A DNA stretch of 53,237 bases, from the NCBI GenBank assembly GCA_964615375.1, contig CAZTOW010000062.1, forward strand, positions 1 through 53,237. The letters are read 5' to 3'. Positions 7,091-16,088 of the stretch are shown here, piece by piece. The translations under genes were made by a program, and so were the position numbers. Positions within the stretch are counted from its first letter, which is position 1, and each line of letters begins with the position of its first letter. Source of the DNA: CAZKWG01 sp964615375. Its GTDB lineage: Bacteria > Myxococcota_A > UBA796 > CAZKWG01. The notes under the pieces are model-generated. The model had not been told where the DNA came from and made no database searches. It saw only the letters and a program-made list of their open reading frames with translations.

Positions 7091-9355
7091 ATGCAGCCCT
7101 CCCCCGACGTGCTCGCGGAGGCCACCCGCACCTGGGCGGGCCTGACGGTGGGGTGCGCGCCGCGGGACGCCCAGGTCGAGCCCGAGGGGACCCTGGTGGT
7201 GGGCCGCTACGCGCTGCGCGGGGTGCTGGGCCAGGGGGGCGGTGGGGCCGTGTTCCGCGCCTGGGACCGGCTGGATCGGGAGGAGGTCGCGCTGAAGCTC
7301 GTGCCCGTGGGGGAGCCCGCCCTGGAGCGCCGGGCGCGCCGAGAGCTGGCGGCCCTGCGCTGGCTGCGCGTGCCGGGGGTGGTGAGCCTGCGGGATGACG
7401 GCCACCTGGGACGCCACCGCTTCCTGGTGATGGGGATCGTGGCGGGGCGCCCCTTCCCGGGGGAGCCCAGCCCCCCCTGGCCCGTCCTGCGGGAGCGCGT
7501 CGCCGACCTGCTGCGCACCCTGGCCGTCGTCCACCGCGCGGGGGTCCTGCACCGCGATCTGAAGCCGTCCAACGTCCTGGTCACGCCCGAGGGGAGGCCG
7601 GTGATCCTGGACTTCGGGATCGCGCGGGGCGGTGCCCTGGGGCCCTCCAGCCCGGAGCGGGAGTTCACGCCGGGCTACGCCGCGCCTGAGCAGGTGCGCG
7701 GCCAGGACGGGGACGCGCGCTCGGACCTCTACGCGCTGGGGCGCATGGTGGAGTCGGCCCTGGGCCCGGACGCTCCCGCGGAGGCGCGGGACTGGGCGTC
7801 GAGGCTGGCGCGTCCGCGGGCTCGGGAGCGCCCGGCGAGCGCGGAGGAGGCGCTGGCCCTGCTGCCGGCGGCTCCCGGCGGGCGAGGGGAGGGAGCGCGG
7901 GTGAGGCTGCCCGAGCGGGTGAGCGGTCCCGCCGATCTGGAGCCCCTCTTCGCCGGGCCGGAGCGCTTCCTGCACGGGCCCTCGGATGCCGCGGCGGCGC
8001 TGTGGACGCTGGCGGGGCCCGAGCGGGGGGCGCTGGAGGCGGAGCTGGACGCCTGGACCGCCACAGATCTCGCCCGCTGGGAAGGGGCGCGCTGGGCGGT
8101 GGACCGCGTGGGCCTGAGCCGCCTGCTGCTGCTCCGCGCGCCCGAGGGGGCGGCCCTGCTGGAGCCGTCCGGGGAGCTCGCCCGGAGACTGGCCGAGCGG
8201 CTCCTCGGCGAGGGGCGGGTGCATGAGGCCCAGGCGGCCCTGGAGCGGGCGCTCTCCCTGGCGCGGGGGGAGGAGGACGCGGCTGGGGAGCTGGGCGCGC
8301 TCACGCTCTGGGCGCGGGTGGCGCTGGCGGCGGAGTCCGCGCCCGCGCTGGAGCGGGCGATCTACGAGGTGCAACGCTCGACCCTTCCGGCGGAGCAGGC
8401 CGGTCCCCTGGAGCGCCTGCTGCTGGCCATGCGGTCCGCGCGCAAAGGGGAGGGGGCGCGGGCGCTGGCGACCCTGGACGAGGGGCCGCTCCCCCAGGAT
8501 CCAGACCTGGTCGGATGGACCTGGTCCTGTCGGGTGGCCGCGGCGCGGGCCCTGGGGCTCGAGGCCGAGGAGGAGGCGTTGGCGCGGGCCCAGGGCTGGG
8601 CGGGGCAGGACCCGGCGCGGCGGGCGCGGGCGGACGGGTGGCTGGGGAACCTGCGCTACCGGCAGGGGCGATACGCGGAGTCCGCGGCGTTACACCTTGG
8701 ATCCATCCCTGGAAGGGAGCTGCCCACGTCCCGGCTGGGCGCGCGGGTGAACGGGGCGATGGCCCTGCTGGAGGTGCCCGCGCTCGACCGCGCGGAGCGC
8801 GAGGCTCTGACGAGCGTCGAGGAGGCCCGGCGCTTGAGGAGCCCGAGCTTCGAAGCCATCGCCCGCTGGCTCGCCCGCCAGGCGGCGCACCGGCGCGGGG
8901 ACGCGCTCACCTCTGACCCGGAGGCGGTGGACGGAGCGGCGGCGCTGGGCCCTTACCTGGAGGAGCTGCACGCGACGACGGAGGCGGCGGTGGCCTGGTG
9001 GTCCGGCGAGCTCGCGACCTGCGCGGCGCTCGCGGCCCGCGCCGAGCGCGCCTGCGGGAGGACATTGGATACAGATGTCCAACATTGCGTGGCCGCGCTG
9101 CGCCTCGCGGCCGAGGCCCGCCTGGGACTGGACGTGACCGGGGAGCTGCCTGGAGCGACGGCGCGGGCCCTGGGGATCCAGCGCCCCTTCTTCGCCGTGC
9201 AGGCGGCGGGCCTGCTCTGGGTCGCGGGGTGCAGAGACGAGGGCCTGCGCGCGCGCGCCCGGGAGCTCGCCGAGCAGACGCCGCGCCCCCGCTGGGGGGA
9301 GCGGCGCGACCTGATCTCCTACGCGGACGCGCAGGAGATGATGGGGCTCAGGTGA
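7091..9355 (+). CDS. Serine/threonine protein kinase with C-terminal TPR-like region
   Basis: A Hanks-type kinase domain spans about residues 38-270. It has the glycine loop GQGGGGAVF (47-55), VAIK-type lysine K69, catalytic HRDLKPSN (154-161, D156), DFG (174-176) and APE (198-200), all present, so it should be active. From about 310 to 754 the protein is Ala/Leu/Glu/Arg-rich helical repeats resembling TPRs. No membrane segment is seen, so it is a cytoplasmic kinase. Such kinase-TPR proteins are typical of myxobacterial signalling (family knowledge). The gene ends with an 8-bp convergent overlap with the protease gene. The substrate and the input are unknown. Confidence 0.88.
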   Translation: MQPSPDVLAEATRTWAGLTVGCAPRDAQVEPEGTLVVGRYALRGVLGQGGGGAVFRAWDRLDREEVALKLVPVGEPALERRARRELAALRWLRVPGVVSLRDDGHLGRHRFLVMGIVAGRPFPGEPSPPWPVLRERVADLLRTLAVVHRAGVLHRDLKPSNVLVTPEGRPVILDFGIARGGALGPSSPEREFTPGYAAPEQVRGQDGDARSDLYALGRMVESALGPDAPAEARDWASRLARPRARERPASAEEALALLPAAPGGRGEGARVRLPERVSGPADLEPLFAGPERFLHGPSDAAAALWTLAGPERGALEAELDAWTATDLARWEGARWAVDRVGLSRLLLLRAPEGAALLEPSGELARRLAERLLGEGRVHEAQAALERALSLARGEEDAAGELGALTLWARVALAAESAPALERAIYEVQRSTLPAEQAGPLERLLLAMRSARKGEGARALATLDEGPLPQDPDLVGWTWSCRVAAARALGLEAEEEALARAQGWAGQDPARRARADGWLGNLRYRQGRYAESAALHLGSIPGRELPTSRLGARVNGAMALLEVPALDRAEREALTSVEEARRLRSPSFEAIARWLARQAAHRRGDALTSDPEAVDGAAALGPYLEELHATTEAAVAWWSGELATCAALAARAERACGRTLDTDVQHCVAALRLAAEARLGLDVTGELPGATARALGIQRPFFAVQAAGLLWVAGCRDEGLRARARELAEQTPRPRWGERRDLISYADAQEMMGLR

Positions 9356-11573
9356 GGTCAGAGAAGCTCAACGTGAAGTCGGCGTGCTTCGTATAGGAGC
9401 GTCCGGACGGCAGGCTCCCCTTCAGGAAGGCGTTGGCCTTGGGGTCCACCGCGCCGTTCCCCGTGCCGGTCTGCTGCAGCTCTGCCTCATCCTGGCTCAC
9501 CAGCAGGTGGTAGTTGTCGAAGAACTGCCAGATCTCGCGCCACTCCTCGGTGGAGCCCGAGACATGCCGGAAGCGGACCATGCGCCCCGCCTCCTCGAAG
9601 TTGTTGTTCCCGTAGGGCTTGAACATCAGCTTGAAGGTGGCCCAGTCGCGCACGGGCACGCTGTTGGAGGTGGGGTGGCGCTGGTCGATGTCGTTGCTGC
9701 TCAGCGCGCTCTCATAGGTATATTGCGCGGAGGCATGCTTGTAGTAAGGCTGGCCGCTGTTGTGCGCGCTGATCGACTCGTTCCGATGCCGCGTCTCGAC
9801 GGCGCTGGTCCAGCGGTGCTCATAGGCGCCCGAGGCGGAAGAATTGAAGAGGGTCTTCTTCCAGCGCCATCCCGTGCTCCAGGTCATGCTGCCAGGCTTG
9901 CGGATGACCCAGCTCTCCTTCCAGGTCCCCGAGATCGCCGACCCCAGGTTGGGGGTGCTGGCGTTGACGTCCTCGGCGTAGACCTCGCCCCAGTTGGAGC
10001 CACCGTTGGGATCCTGAAGGTCGCTCGTCCCCCAGCCCATCTCCGGGCCGAAGAGGCTGGGCACAGGGACGAGCGTGACCGCGGACGTGAGCGGCGACAG
10101 CGCCAGAAACGGGAGAGGGGAGGCCACCGGCATCTTGCGCGCCGCGTCGATGGCGGCGGGGAGCCGGGGCACACGACCGACGCGATCCTGCGGGTCGGGC
10201 TGTCCCCGATCCGGCTGCGCGGGGGCGGTCTTCAGCGCCTCGAGGATCTGCTGGGTCCGCAGCGTGCGGTTCAGCTTCTTCGCCGCGCCCTGCACACAGA
10301 GCGCCGCCCCCGCGATCACCGCCGAGGCCGCGCTGGTGCCGCTGAAGCGGTCCGTGTAGCGGCCGGGCCCGTCGCTCCCGTAGGGGGAGCTGGCGCTGAC
10401 CCCGGTGGTGAACAGGCCGTCGCCCGGGGCGCAGAGGTCCACGCGGGCGCCGTGGTTGCTGGTCCCCAGCCGCTCGTGTCGCGAGGCTCCAGCGTTCCAG
10501 GCCGTGGCGCCGACCAGCAGCGCCCCGCTGTCCAGCAGGTCGGCGCTGGCGGGGTCCAGGTGCCGCCCCATCCGGCGGAAGCGCCTCCGCGCGGTCTGGA
10601 CCCAGATCCAGGAGTCCCAGGCGTCCAGGTCCTGGCCCCCGTTCCCCGCCGCCTCCACCACCACAAGGCCGCGGGTAGTCGCGACGCGGATGGCGCTCAG
10701 ATCGGCGGGATCCACCTCCACCGGCATCGGCCTGGAGATCCCGCGTTGGGCCTCGATCAGCAGCACGTCCCCGTCCTGGACCGCTGGGTGCAGGGCCGCC
10801 GCCAGGATGGCCCGGGCGATGTGGACGGCGTCCGGCTTCGCGCTGCTGGCGTCGAAGGTGGACGAGAGCAGCACCGCGCGCACCTGGGGCGCCAGCCCCA
10901 CGCCGCCCCTCTGGTTGTCCCGGGCCACGACCACGCCCAGCACGTTCGCGCCGTGCCGCCGCGCGAAGTCCACGGTGAAGGCGTCCAGACCGACCGCCTT
11001 CGGATCCCGGGCGTAACTCGCCAGGTTCGCCCCGCCGATCAAGGTGTACGGGCGCCCCGTGAGATCCTCGTGGTTGAGCTGCCAGCCGCACTCGACGTCG
11101 ATGAGGGCCACGCCGCTGCCGTCGGCGCCCGCGGTCTTCCAGGTCTCGCGCGCGTCCAGCCCCTGCGGCGTGCGCAGCCAGCCCTGATCGCCCACGCGCG
11201 GATCGTCGCCCGGGTTCACCGGCAGAGAGGCCGCGCGCTCCTGCCACACCGCGCGCAGCTCGGGCCTCGCCCGGGGCAGACCCTGAAGGCGTCGGGCCAG
11301 CCCCGAGCAGGACCCCGTGTATATGCGCCAGGTCTCGCTGAGCCAGAGGAGGGGCCTCTGTCGCTCGTCCGGGGCCTCAGACGCGGCGATCTCCAGGTTC
11401 TCCACGTCGCCCCAGGGCAAGGCGCCGATCAGCGGCTCCACGATCACGCTCGGGTCCAGCCCCAGCGACAGGCGCACGTCCGCGGCGCTGCGCGGAGAGG
11501 CCGGGTCCTTCTGGTAAGATACGAGGGTCCAGCCGCTACCTTCGCAGCAGCCGCGGGAGAGCATCTCGGACAT
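9348..11573 (-). CDS. S8 (subtilisin-like) serine protease with novel C-terminal domain
   Basis: The 741-residue protein holds a complete catalytic set: D159 (VALIDVE), H207 (RRHGANV), oxyanion N311 (EAAGNGG) and nucleophile S414 (FSGTSAASAV). About 140 residues precede the catalytic domain, and about 240 unrecognised Ser/Thr/Trp/Tyr-rich residues follow it (from about 505, beta-rich in appearance). No signal peptide is visible, so it is probably cytoplasmic or non-classically exported. The start at 11573 (MSEMLSRGCC) has an AGGAG site 5 nt upstream; longer starts would run into the divergent regulator. It is separated from that FHA/AAA+ regulator by only 26 bp, which argues for a regulatory pair. 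Confidence 0.87.
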   Translation of the reverse strand: MSEMLSRGCCEGSGWTLVSYQKDPASPRSAADVRLSLGLDPSVIVEPLIGALPWGDVENLEIAASEAPDERQRPLLWLSETWRIYTGSCSGLARRLQGLPRARPELRAVWQERAASLPVNPGDDPRVGDQGWLRTPQGLDARETWKTAGADGSGVALIDVECGWQLNHEDLTGRPYTLIGGANLASYARDPKAVGLDAFTVDFARRHGANVLGVVVARDNQRGGVGLAPQVRAVLLSSTFDASSAKPDAVHIARAILAAALHPAVQDGDVLLIEAQRGISRPMPVEVDPADLSAIRVATTRGLVVVEAAGNGGQDLDAWDSWIWVQTARRRFRRMGRHLDPASADLLDSGALLVGATAWNAGASRHERLGTSNHGARVDLCAPGDGLFTTGVSASSPYGSDGPGRYTDRFSGTSAASAVIAGAALCVQGAAKKLNRTLRTQQILEALKTAPAQPDRGQPDPQDRVGRVPRLPAAIDAARKMPVASPLPFLALSPLTSAVTLVPVPSLFGPEMGWGTSDLQDPNGGSNWGEVYAEDVNASTPNLGSAISGTWKESWVIRKPGSMTWSTGWRWKKTLFNSSASGAYEHRWTSAVETRHRNESISAHNSGQPYYKHASAQYTYESALSSNDIDQRHPTSNSVPVRDWATFKLMFKPYGNNNFEEAGRMVRFRHVSGSTEEWREIWQFFDNYHLLVSQDEAELQQTGTGNGAVDPKANAFLKGSLPSGRSYTKHADFTLSFSDLT

Positions 11574-11599
11574 GGTCACTCCTGAAGAGAGGGTGAGGG

Positions 11600-13045
11600 A
11601 TGCGGGAGCCGGACACCATTCGCACGGACGATAGCAGGCGCCGACGCACTCGACGCAACCCACCGCGCGAGCACCTCGCGCTGGCCGTGATCGGGTGGCC
11701 CGCGGCGCCCGATCGGGTGGGGGAGCTGCTGTTGGCGCCCGCGCCATCGGGCACCTGGATCTTCGGGCGCGGCGCGGGGCCAGCCTCGGCGCCCCGGGTC
11801 CTGCTCTCCCGCCAGCGCCCCGGCGCCACTGCGCCCGCCGAGCCGGCGACGGGGGAGCGCCTGTCCCGCGAGCAGCTCGCGCTGACCTGGGATGGAGACG
11901 CGCTCCTCGTGCGGGGCCTCGGGCAGCGCGCCCTGCTCGCCGAGGGCAGGCCGGTGGTGGAGGCCGAGGTGCGCCCCGGCCTCGTGCTGGAGGTGGATCG
12001 CGAGCTGCTGCTGCTGGGCGTGCGCCGCCCTCCCACCCTGCCTGCCCTGTCCGACCGCGCCGCCCACCCCTTCGGCGGGCCCGACGCGGATGGAATCGTC
12101 GGCGAGAGCCCCGCGGCCTGGGAGCTGCGCCGTCGCCTGGACTTCGTCGCCCGCCGCCGCGAGCACGCCCTGATCACCGGGCCCAGCGGCGCGGGCAAGG
12201 AGCTGGTGGCTGCCGCCCTGCACCGCCGCTCGCCCTTCGCGCAAGGCCCCTGGGTCAGCCGAAACGCCGCCACCATCCCCGAGAGCCTCGTGGACGCCGA
12301 GCTCTTCGGCAACTGCCGCGGCTACCCGAACCCAGGCATGCCCGACCGCGAGGGCCTCGTGGGCGCCGCGCACGGCGGGACCCTCTTCCTGGACGAGTTC
12401 GCCGAACTCCCGCCCCAGGTCCAGGCCCACCTGCTCCGCGTCCTGGACGCGGGCGAGTACCAGCGCCTCGGCGAGACGACCACGCGCCGCGCCCGCTTCC
12501 GCCTGCTCGCCGCCACCAACCGCCCGGAGAGCGCGCTCAAGCACGACGTCCTGGCTCGCCTCACGCTCCGGGTGCCCGTCCCTGGCCTCGAGGCGCGCCG
12601 CGAGGACATCCCGCTCCTGGTCCGCCACCTGCTCGGCGCCATCGCCGCCACCGAGCCCGACCTCCGACGCCGCTTCTTCCAGGGGGAGGAGCCACGCCTC
12701 AGCCTCGGCCTGATCGGCCAGCTCGTGCGCTGGCCCTACACCGCCCACGCCCGCGAGCTCCGCGCCCTGCTCTGGCGCGCCCTCTCCGAGAGCCCCGGCG
12801 ACACCCTGGAGCCCCTCCCTGAGCCGCCCGCCCCTGCGCCTGCCCAGGACCCCGACGATCCGCCCGAGCTCGAGCCCTGGGTGGGGCGCCCCGCCGCCGA
12901 GATCCCCGCCAGCGTGCTCCAGGCCGCCCTCGACCAGCACGGGGGCGTGCAGGAGAAGGTGTGGCGGGCGCTGGGCCTGGAGAGCAGGTACCAGCTGAAG
13001 CGGCTGATCCGACGCCATGGTCTGGTGGTCCGGAAGTACGGGTGA
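11600..13045 (+). CDS. FHA-like/AAA+ transcriptional regulator lacking the GAFTGA motif
   Basis: The 481-residue protein has an N-terminal FHA-like region (about 25-142; IFGRG at 54-58). A sigma-54-activator-type AAA+ domain follows (about 166-400) with Walker A GPSGAGKE (194-201), Walker B TLFLDEF (261-267), and AATNRPE with downstream arginines. A C-terminal helix-turn-helix spans about 435-478. The sigma-54 contact loop GAFTGA is replaced by GYPNPG (241-246), as in a myxobacterial subgroup I recall, so it may not work as a classical sigma-54 activator. The FHA region suggests phosphothreonine control, and a Ser/Thr kinase is encoded nearby (7091). It is divergent from the S8 protease, which is its likely target. 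Confidence 0.82.
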   Translation: MREPDTIRTDDSRRRRTRRNPPREHLALAVIGWPAAPDRVGELLLAPAPSGTWIFGRGAGPASAPRVLLSRQRPGATAPAEPATGERLSREQLALTWDGDALLVRGLGQRALLAEGRPVVEAEVRPGLVLEVDRELLLLGVRRPPTLPALSDRAAHPFGGPDADGIVGESPAAWELRRRLDFVARRREHALITGPSGAGKELVAAALHRRSPFAQGPWVSRNAATIPESLVDAELFGNCRGYPNPGMPDREGLVGAAHGGTLFLDEFAELPPQVQAHLLRVLDAGEYQRLGETTTRRARFRLLAATNRPESALKHDVLARLTLRVPVPGLEARREDIPLLVRHLLGAIAATEPDLRRRFFQGEEPRLSLGLIGQLVRWPYTAHARELRALLWRALSESPGDTLEPLPEPPAPAPAQDPDDPPELEPWVGRPAAEIPASVLQAALDQHGGVQEKVWRALGLESRYQLKRLIRRHGLVVRKYG

Positions 13046-13081
13046 GCACAGGTAGAGCATGCATCGCGCGTGCCAGGATCA

Positions 13082-13175
13082 TGAATCGATATAACAGACG
13101 TTACTCGATTGATATTCATCGATCGCTCACGCCATCCCATCCATCGGCGCGCCCATCTGTGCGCCCTTTCGGGCG
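13082..13175. other. AT-rich intergenic region with partial palindromes
   Basis: The gap between the two regulator genes holds an AT-rich stretch with ATGAAT...ATTCAT arms and TAAC-AGAC-GTTA. A small hairpin, CGCCC-TTTC-GGGCG, follows at 13162-13175. This is the probable promoter/operator region for the downstream regulator; no specific binding site is recognised. Confidence 0.35.
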
Positions 13176-13217
13176 GTCGGAGCAGCGCCTCTCAGCCTCG
13201 GCGTGTATCTGTGGAGC

Positions 13218-15614
13218 ATGTCCGTCCTTCGACTCCTCGGCGCCACGGTGGATCTGGATCGTGGGCGCGTGCTCCGGCGGGGGCGCGCGCTCGAGCTGAC
13301 CTCGCTGGAGGCGCGCCTCCTCTCCTACCTGCAGGAGCAGGGCGAGATCATCAGCCGGGAGCGCCTGCTGGAGCAGGTCTGGGGCTACCGGCCCGGCGTG
13401 CAGAGCCGCACCGTGGACACGACCATGCGGCGCCTGCGGGAGAAGGTCGAGCTGGATCCGGACGCGCCGCGACATCTGATCACCGTCCACGGACGCGGCT
13501 ACCGCTTCGTGGCGGCCCCCTCCCTGAGCCCGGCCGGTCCCGTCTTCGGCCGCGAGGCCGAGATGGAGGCGCTGCGCGGCGCGCTGGCGCGGGCGCGGCT
13601 GGTGAGCGTGCTCGGGCGCGCGGGCCAGGGGAGGAGCACGCTCGTGCGCGAGGTGGCTCGCCGCTGGGGGCCCGCCGCGGAGCTGCGCCTGGACGGCGCG
13701 CGCGGGGTGCCCGATCTGGACGCCGCCCTCGCCCGCGCCCTCGGTCTCCAGAGCCTGGAGGGGCGCCGGATCCGAGAGCTCTCCCGTGTGGGCGAGCAGC
13801 TCGTCCTGCTGCGCACGGAGGGCGGCAGCGAGCGCGCCCTGGCGAGGCGCTGGGTCAGCGAGCGTCTGGAGGGGGAGCTGCGCGTGGTCGTGGTCGGCGA
13901 GGAGCCGCTGGACCTCCCAGGAGAGGAGAGCCTGCGCCTGGCCGGGCTCGACGAGGGCGCGTCGGTGGCGCTGCTCCGCGCCCGGGTGGGCGCGGGTCCG
14001 TCCGACGCGGAGCTGAGGGAGGTGGCGCGATCCTGGGACGGGTGGCCGCTGGCCCTGCTGCACGCCGCCGAGCGCCTGCACCTGGGCGCGCGCGGCGCGG
14101 ATCCAGAGCCGGCGTTACAAGAGGTGCTCTCGCGATCCTGGGAGGAGACGGATCCAGAGGCGCGGGAGGCGCTGGCCTGGCTGACGGTCGGCGTGGTCCC
14201 GCCCGCGCTGCCGGAGGGAGCCCTGCCCTGGCTGGCCCGGGACCGCGGTCGCCCAGAGCTGCCCCCCGCGGTCGCCCGCTGGGTGCGCCAGCGCCCCGAG
14301 GGGGAGCGGATCGCGCTCCTGGCGGCCCGGCGACGGATCGCCGAGATCGAGGCGGATCCGGGCGGGAGGTGGGAGTCCGCGGCGGAGCGTGTGCTGGCGG
14401 ACGCGCTCCCGCCCGAGCTCCGCGTCGAGGCGGCGCTGGCCCTCGCCGAGCGCGCGCTCTCCGCGACCACCGTGGCCCAGGCCCGGGGCTACCTGGACCG
14501 CGCCCGCGCCCTCGGGATGAGCTCCGCGCAGGCCGCCCGGCGCGCGATCCTGGAGGCGCGCATCCGCGACTCCCTGGGGGACTGGTCTGGGGCGAAGGGG
14601 CTCCTGCGAACCGTCATGGAGGACGCCGAACTGCCGGAGGAGCTCCGCGCGGAGGGCCGCATCCGCCTGGCCTGGACCTGCGCCGTCTGCCGGGACCCCG
14701 AGGGCGCGCGCGCGCTCCTCCGCGAGCCCGCCCCCACCCCCTACACCGCGCTGCTCCAGCTCGGCGCCGAGTCCGTGATCGCTCAGCTCTCGGGGCTCCC
14801 CGAGGCGCTCCCGCTCATGCGCCGCGCGCTCCAGGAGGCGCGCCGACTGGGTCGCCGCGAGATCTTCGCGCGCTGGGCTCCACAGCTCGCCATCCTGCTC
14901 CACATCGCCAACCGCGACCGGGAGGCCGAGCAGGTGCTCCGCGAGGCCATCGTGGCTCAGGCCGAGGTGAACGACGTGCGGGGCGAGATCGCCAGCCGAA
15001 TCGGCCTGGCCCAGCGCCGCTACGATCGGGGCGCGCTGGCCGAGGCCCTGTCCGAGCTCGAGGCCGCCGAGGTGCTGCTCGCGCACCGCGACCAGCCGCG
15101 GGACCTCCAGGTCGTCCTCGGCATGAGGGCGATGATCGCGATGGAGGAGGGCCGGCTACGGCTGGCGCGCTCCCTGCTGGAGGACTCCCAGGTGCTCGGG
15201 GAATTCACCTTCGCGCCAGGGGTCATCGTGGGCCTGCTCGGGACGCTGAGCGCGCTGCAGGGCGAGCTGGAGACCGCCAGGCTGCAGCTCCAGGAGGCGC
15301 TGGTGCGGCTGGAGCGGGGGGCCACGCCCGAGCGCCACCGACGGGTCGCGGTCGCCCGCCTGCTGGCGGTGCAGCTCGAGCTCGGGGTGAGGGTGGACCC
15401 CGCCGCCTGGCCGCCAGGGGGCAGTGAGGACGCCGTGGAGGCCGCCGTGGACGTGGAGCGCCTCCACCTCGCGCTGCGGGCCGGGGCGCTCGAGGAGCTC
15501 CGGGCGGGCTGGCGGGCGCTGCCGCCCCCTCGCAGCGGGAGCGCGCGCATCTCGCGTCAGCTCCTTCGGGCGGCCATCGAGAGAGCTGGCCTGAATCCTG
15601 ATGAAACGCTGTAA
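13218..15614 (+). CDS. OmpR-type winged-helix regulator with degenerate P-loop domain and TPR region
   Basis: The 798-residue protein begins with an OmpR/PhoB-type winged helix (about 1-98; RTVDTTMRRLREKVELD then ITVHGRGYRFV). A NACHT/STAND-like nucleotide-binding region follows (about 110-300), then long helical repeats of TPR type (about 370-795). The Walker A reads GRAGQGRST (133-141), with Arg139 where the phosphate-binding Lys is expected, so ATP binding or hydrolysis may be impaired. The start is taken at ATG 13218 because the winged helix begins there; an in-frame GTG lies at 13203. Targets are unknown. It resembles SARP/AfsR-like transcription factors in layout. Confidence 0.78.
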   Translation: MSVLRLLGATVDLDRGRVLRRGRALELTSLEARLLSYLQEQGEIISRERLLEQVWGYRPGVQSRTVDTTMRRLREKVELDPDAPRHLITVHGRGYRFVAAPSLSPAGPVFGREAEMEALRGALARARLVSVLGRAGQGRSTLVREVARRWGPAAELRLDGARGVPDLDAALARALGLQSLEGRRIRELSRVGEQLVLLRTEGGSERALARRWVSERLEGELRVVVVGEEPLDLPGEESLRLAGLDEGASVALLRARVGAGPSDAELREVARSWDGWPLALLHAAERLHLGARGADPEPALQEVLSRSWEETDPEAREALAWLTVGVVPPALPEGALPWLARDRGRPELPPAVARWVRQRPEGERIALLAARRRIAEIEADPGGRWESAAERVLADALPPELRVEAALALAERALSATTVAQARGYLDRARALGMSSAQAARRAILEARIRDSLGDWSGAKGLLRTVMEDAELPEELRAEGRIRLAWTCAVCRDPEGARALLREPAPTPYTALLQLGAESVIAQLSGLPEALPLMRRALQEARRLGRREIFARWAPQLAILLHIANRDREAEQVLREAIVAQAEVNDVRGEIASRIGLAQRRYDRGALAEALSELEAAEVLLAHRDQPRDLQVVLGMRAMIAMEEGRLRLARSLLEDSQVLGEFTFAPGVIVGLLGTLSALQGELETARLQLQEALVRLERGATPERHRRVAVARLLAVQLELGVRVDPAAWPPGGSEDAVEAAVDVERLHLALRAGALEELRAGWRALPPPRSGSARISRQLLRAAIERAGLNPDETL

Positions 15615-15676
15615 CATCGCGTCACCTCCGAGCGCGTGGGCCGGGGCTACATTGGGACTGCCAACAAGGAGGTCCC

Positions 15677-16006
15677 ATGATCCTGTTCCTGGTGTCCCTG
15701 GCCATCGCGTCCGATGATCCGCCGACCTCGAGCGACCCTCCGCCTGTCTGCCTCGTCAACTTCAACCACGTCTGGAAGAGGATCCCCATCAAGCCTCCGC
15801 CCAACGTGCGCGCCGAGGTCAGCAACCCTGGCGCTGAGCCCATCTCCGTGGGCGCCGAGGAGCTGGACGCCTACGGTGAGCGCATCGCCTGTGAGGACCT
15901 GGGCGTGGTCCCCGCCTACAGCACCGTCATCTTCGACACCCGGCATTACTCCACGGACTTCAACCTCATCTGCTCCGGTGACTGCGAGGTCCTGACCTAC
16001 GAGTGA
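15677..16006 (+). CDS. Small exported protein, unknown function
   Basis: The 109-residue product starts with a short hydrophobic signal-like segment (MILFLVSLAIAS). A Pro/Ser/Asp-rich stretch and a compact beta-rich body follow, with four cysteines (CLVNF, ACED, and the pair in ICSGDCEV), compatible with disulfides after export. AAGGAGG lies 5 nt before the ATG, and a -10-like GCTACATT lies at 15646-15653. No family is recognised. It is the first of three consecutive genes for small exported proteins. Confidence 0.65.
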   Translation: MILFLVSLAIASDDPPTSSDPPPVCLVNFNHVWKRIPIKPPPNVRAEVSNPGAEPISVGAEELDAYGERIACEDLGVVPAYSTVIFDTRHYSTDFNLICSGDCEVLTYE

Positions 16007-16088
16007 GCCCCGCCGCGCCCCCTGCCGTCGCGGGTGGGGGGCGCCCTCGCCGTGGATCCTGCGGGCCCAGGGGTCTAAGATCGGCTCC

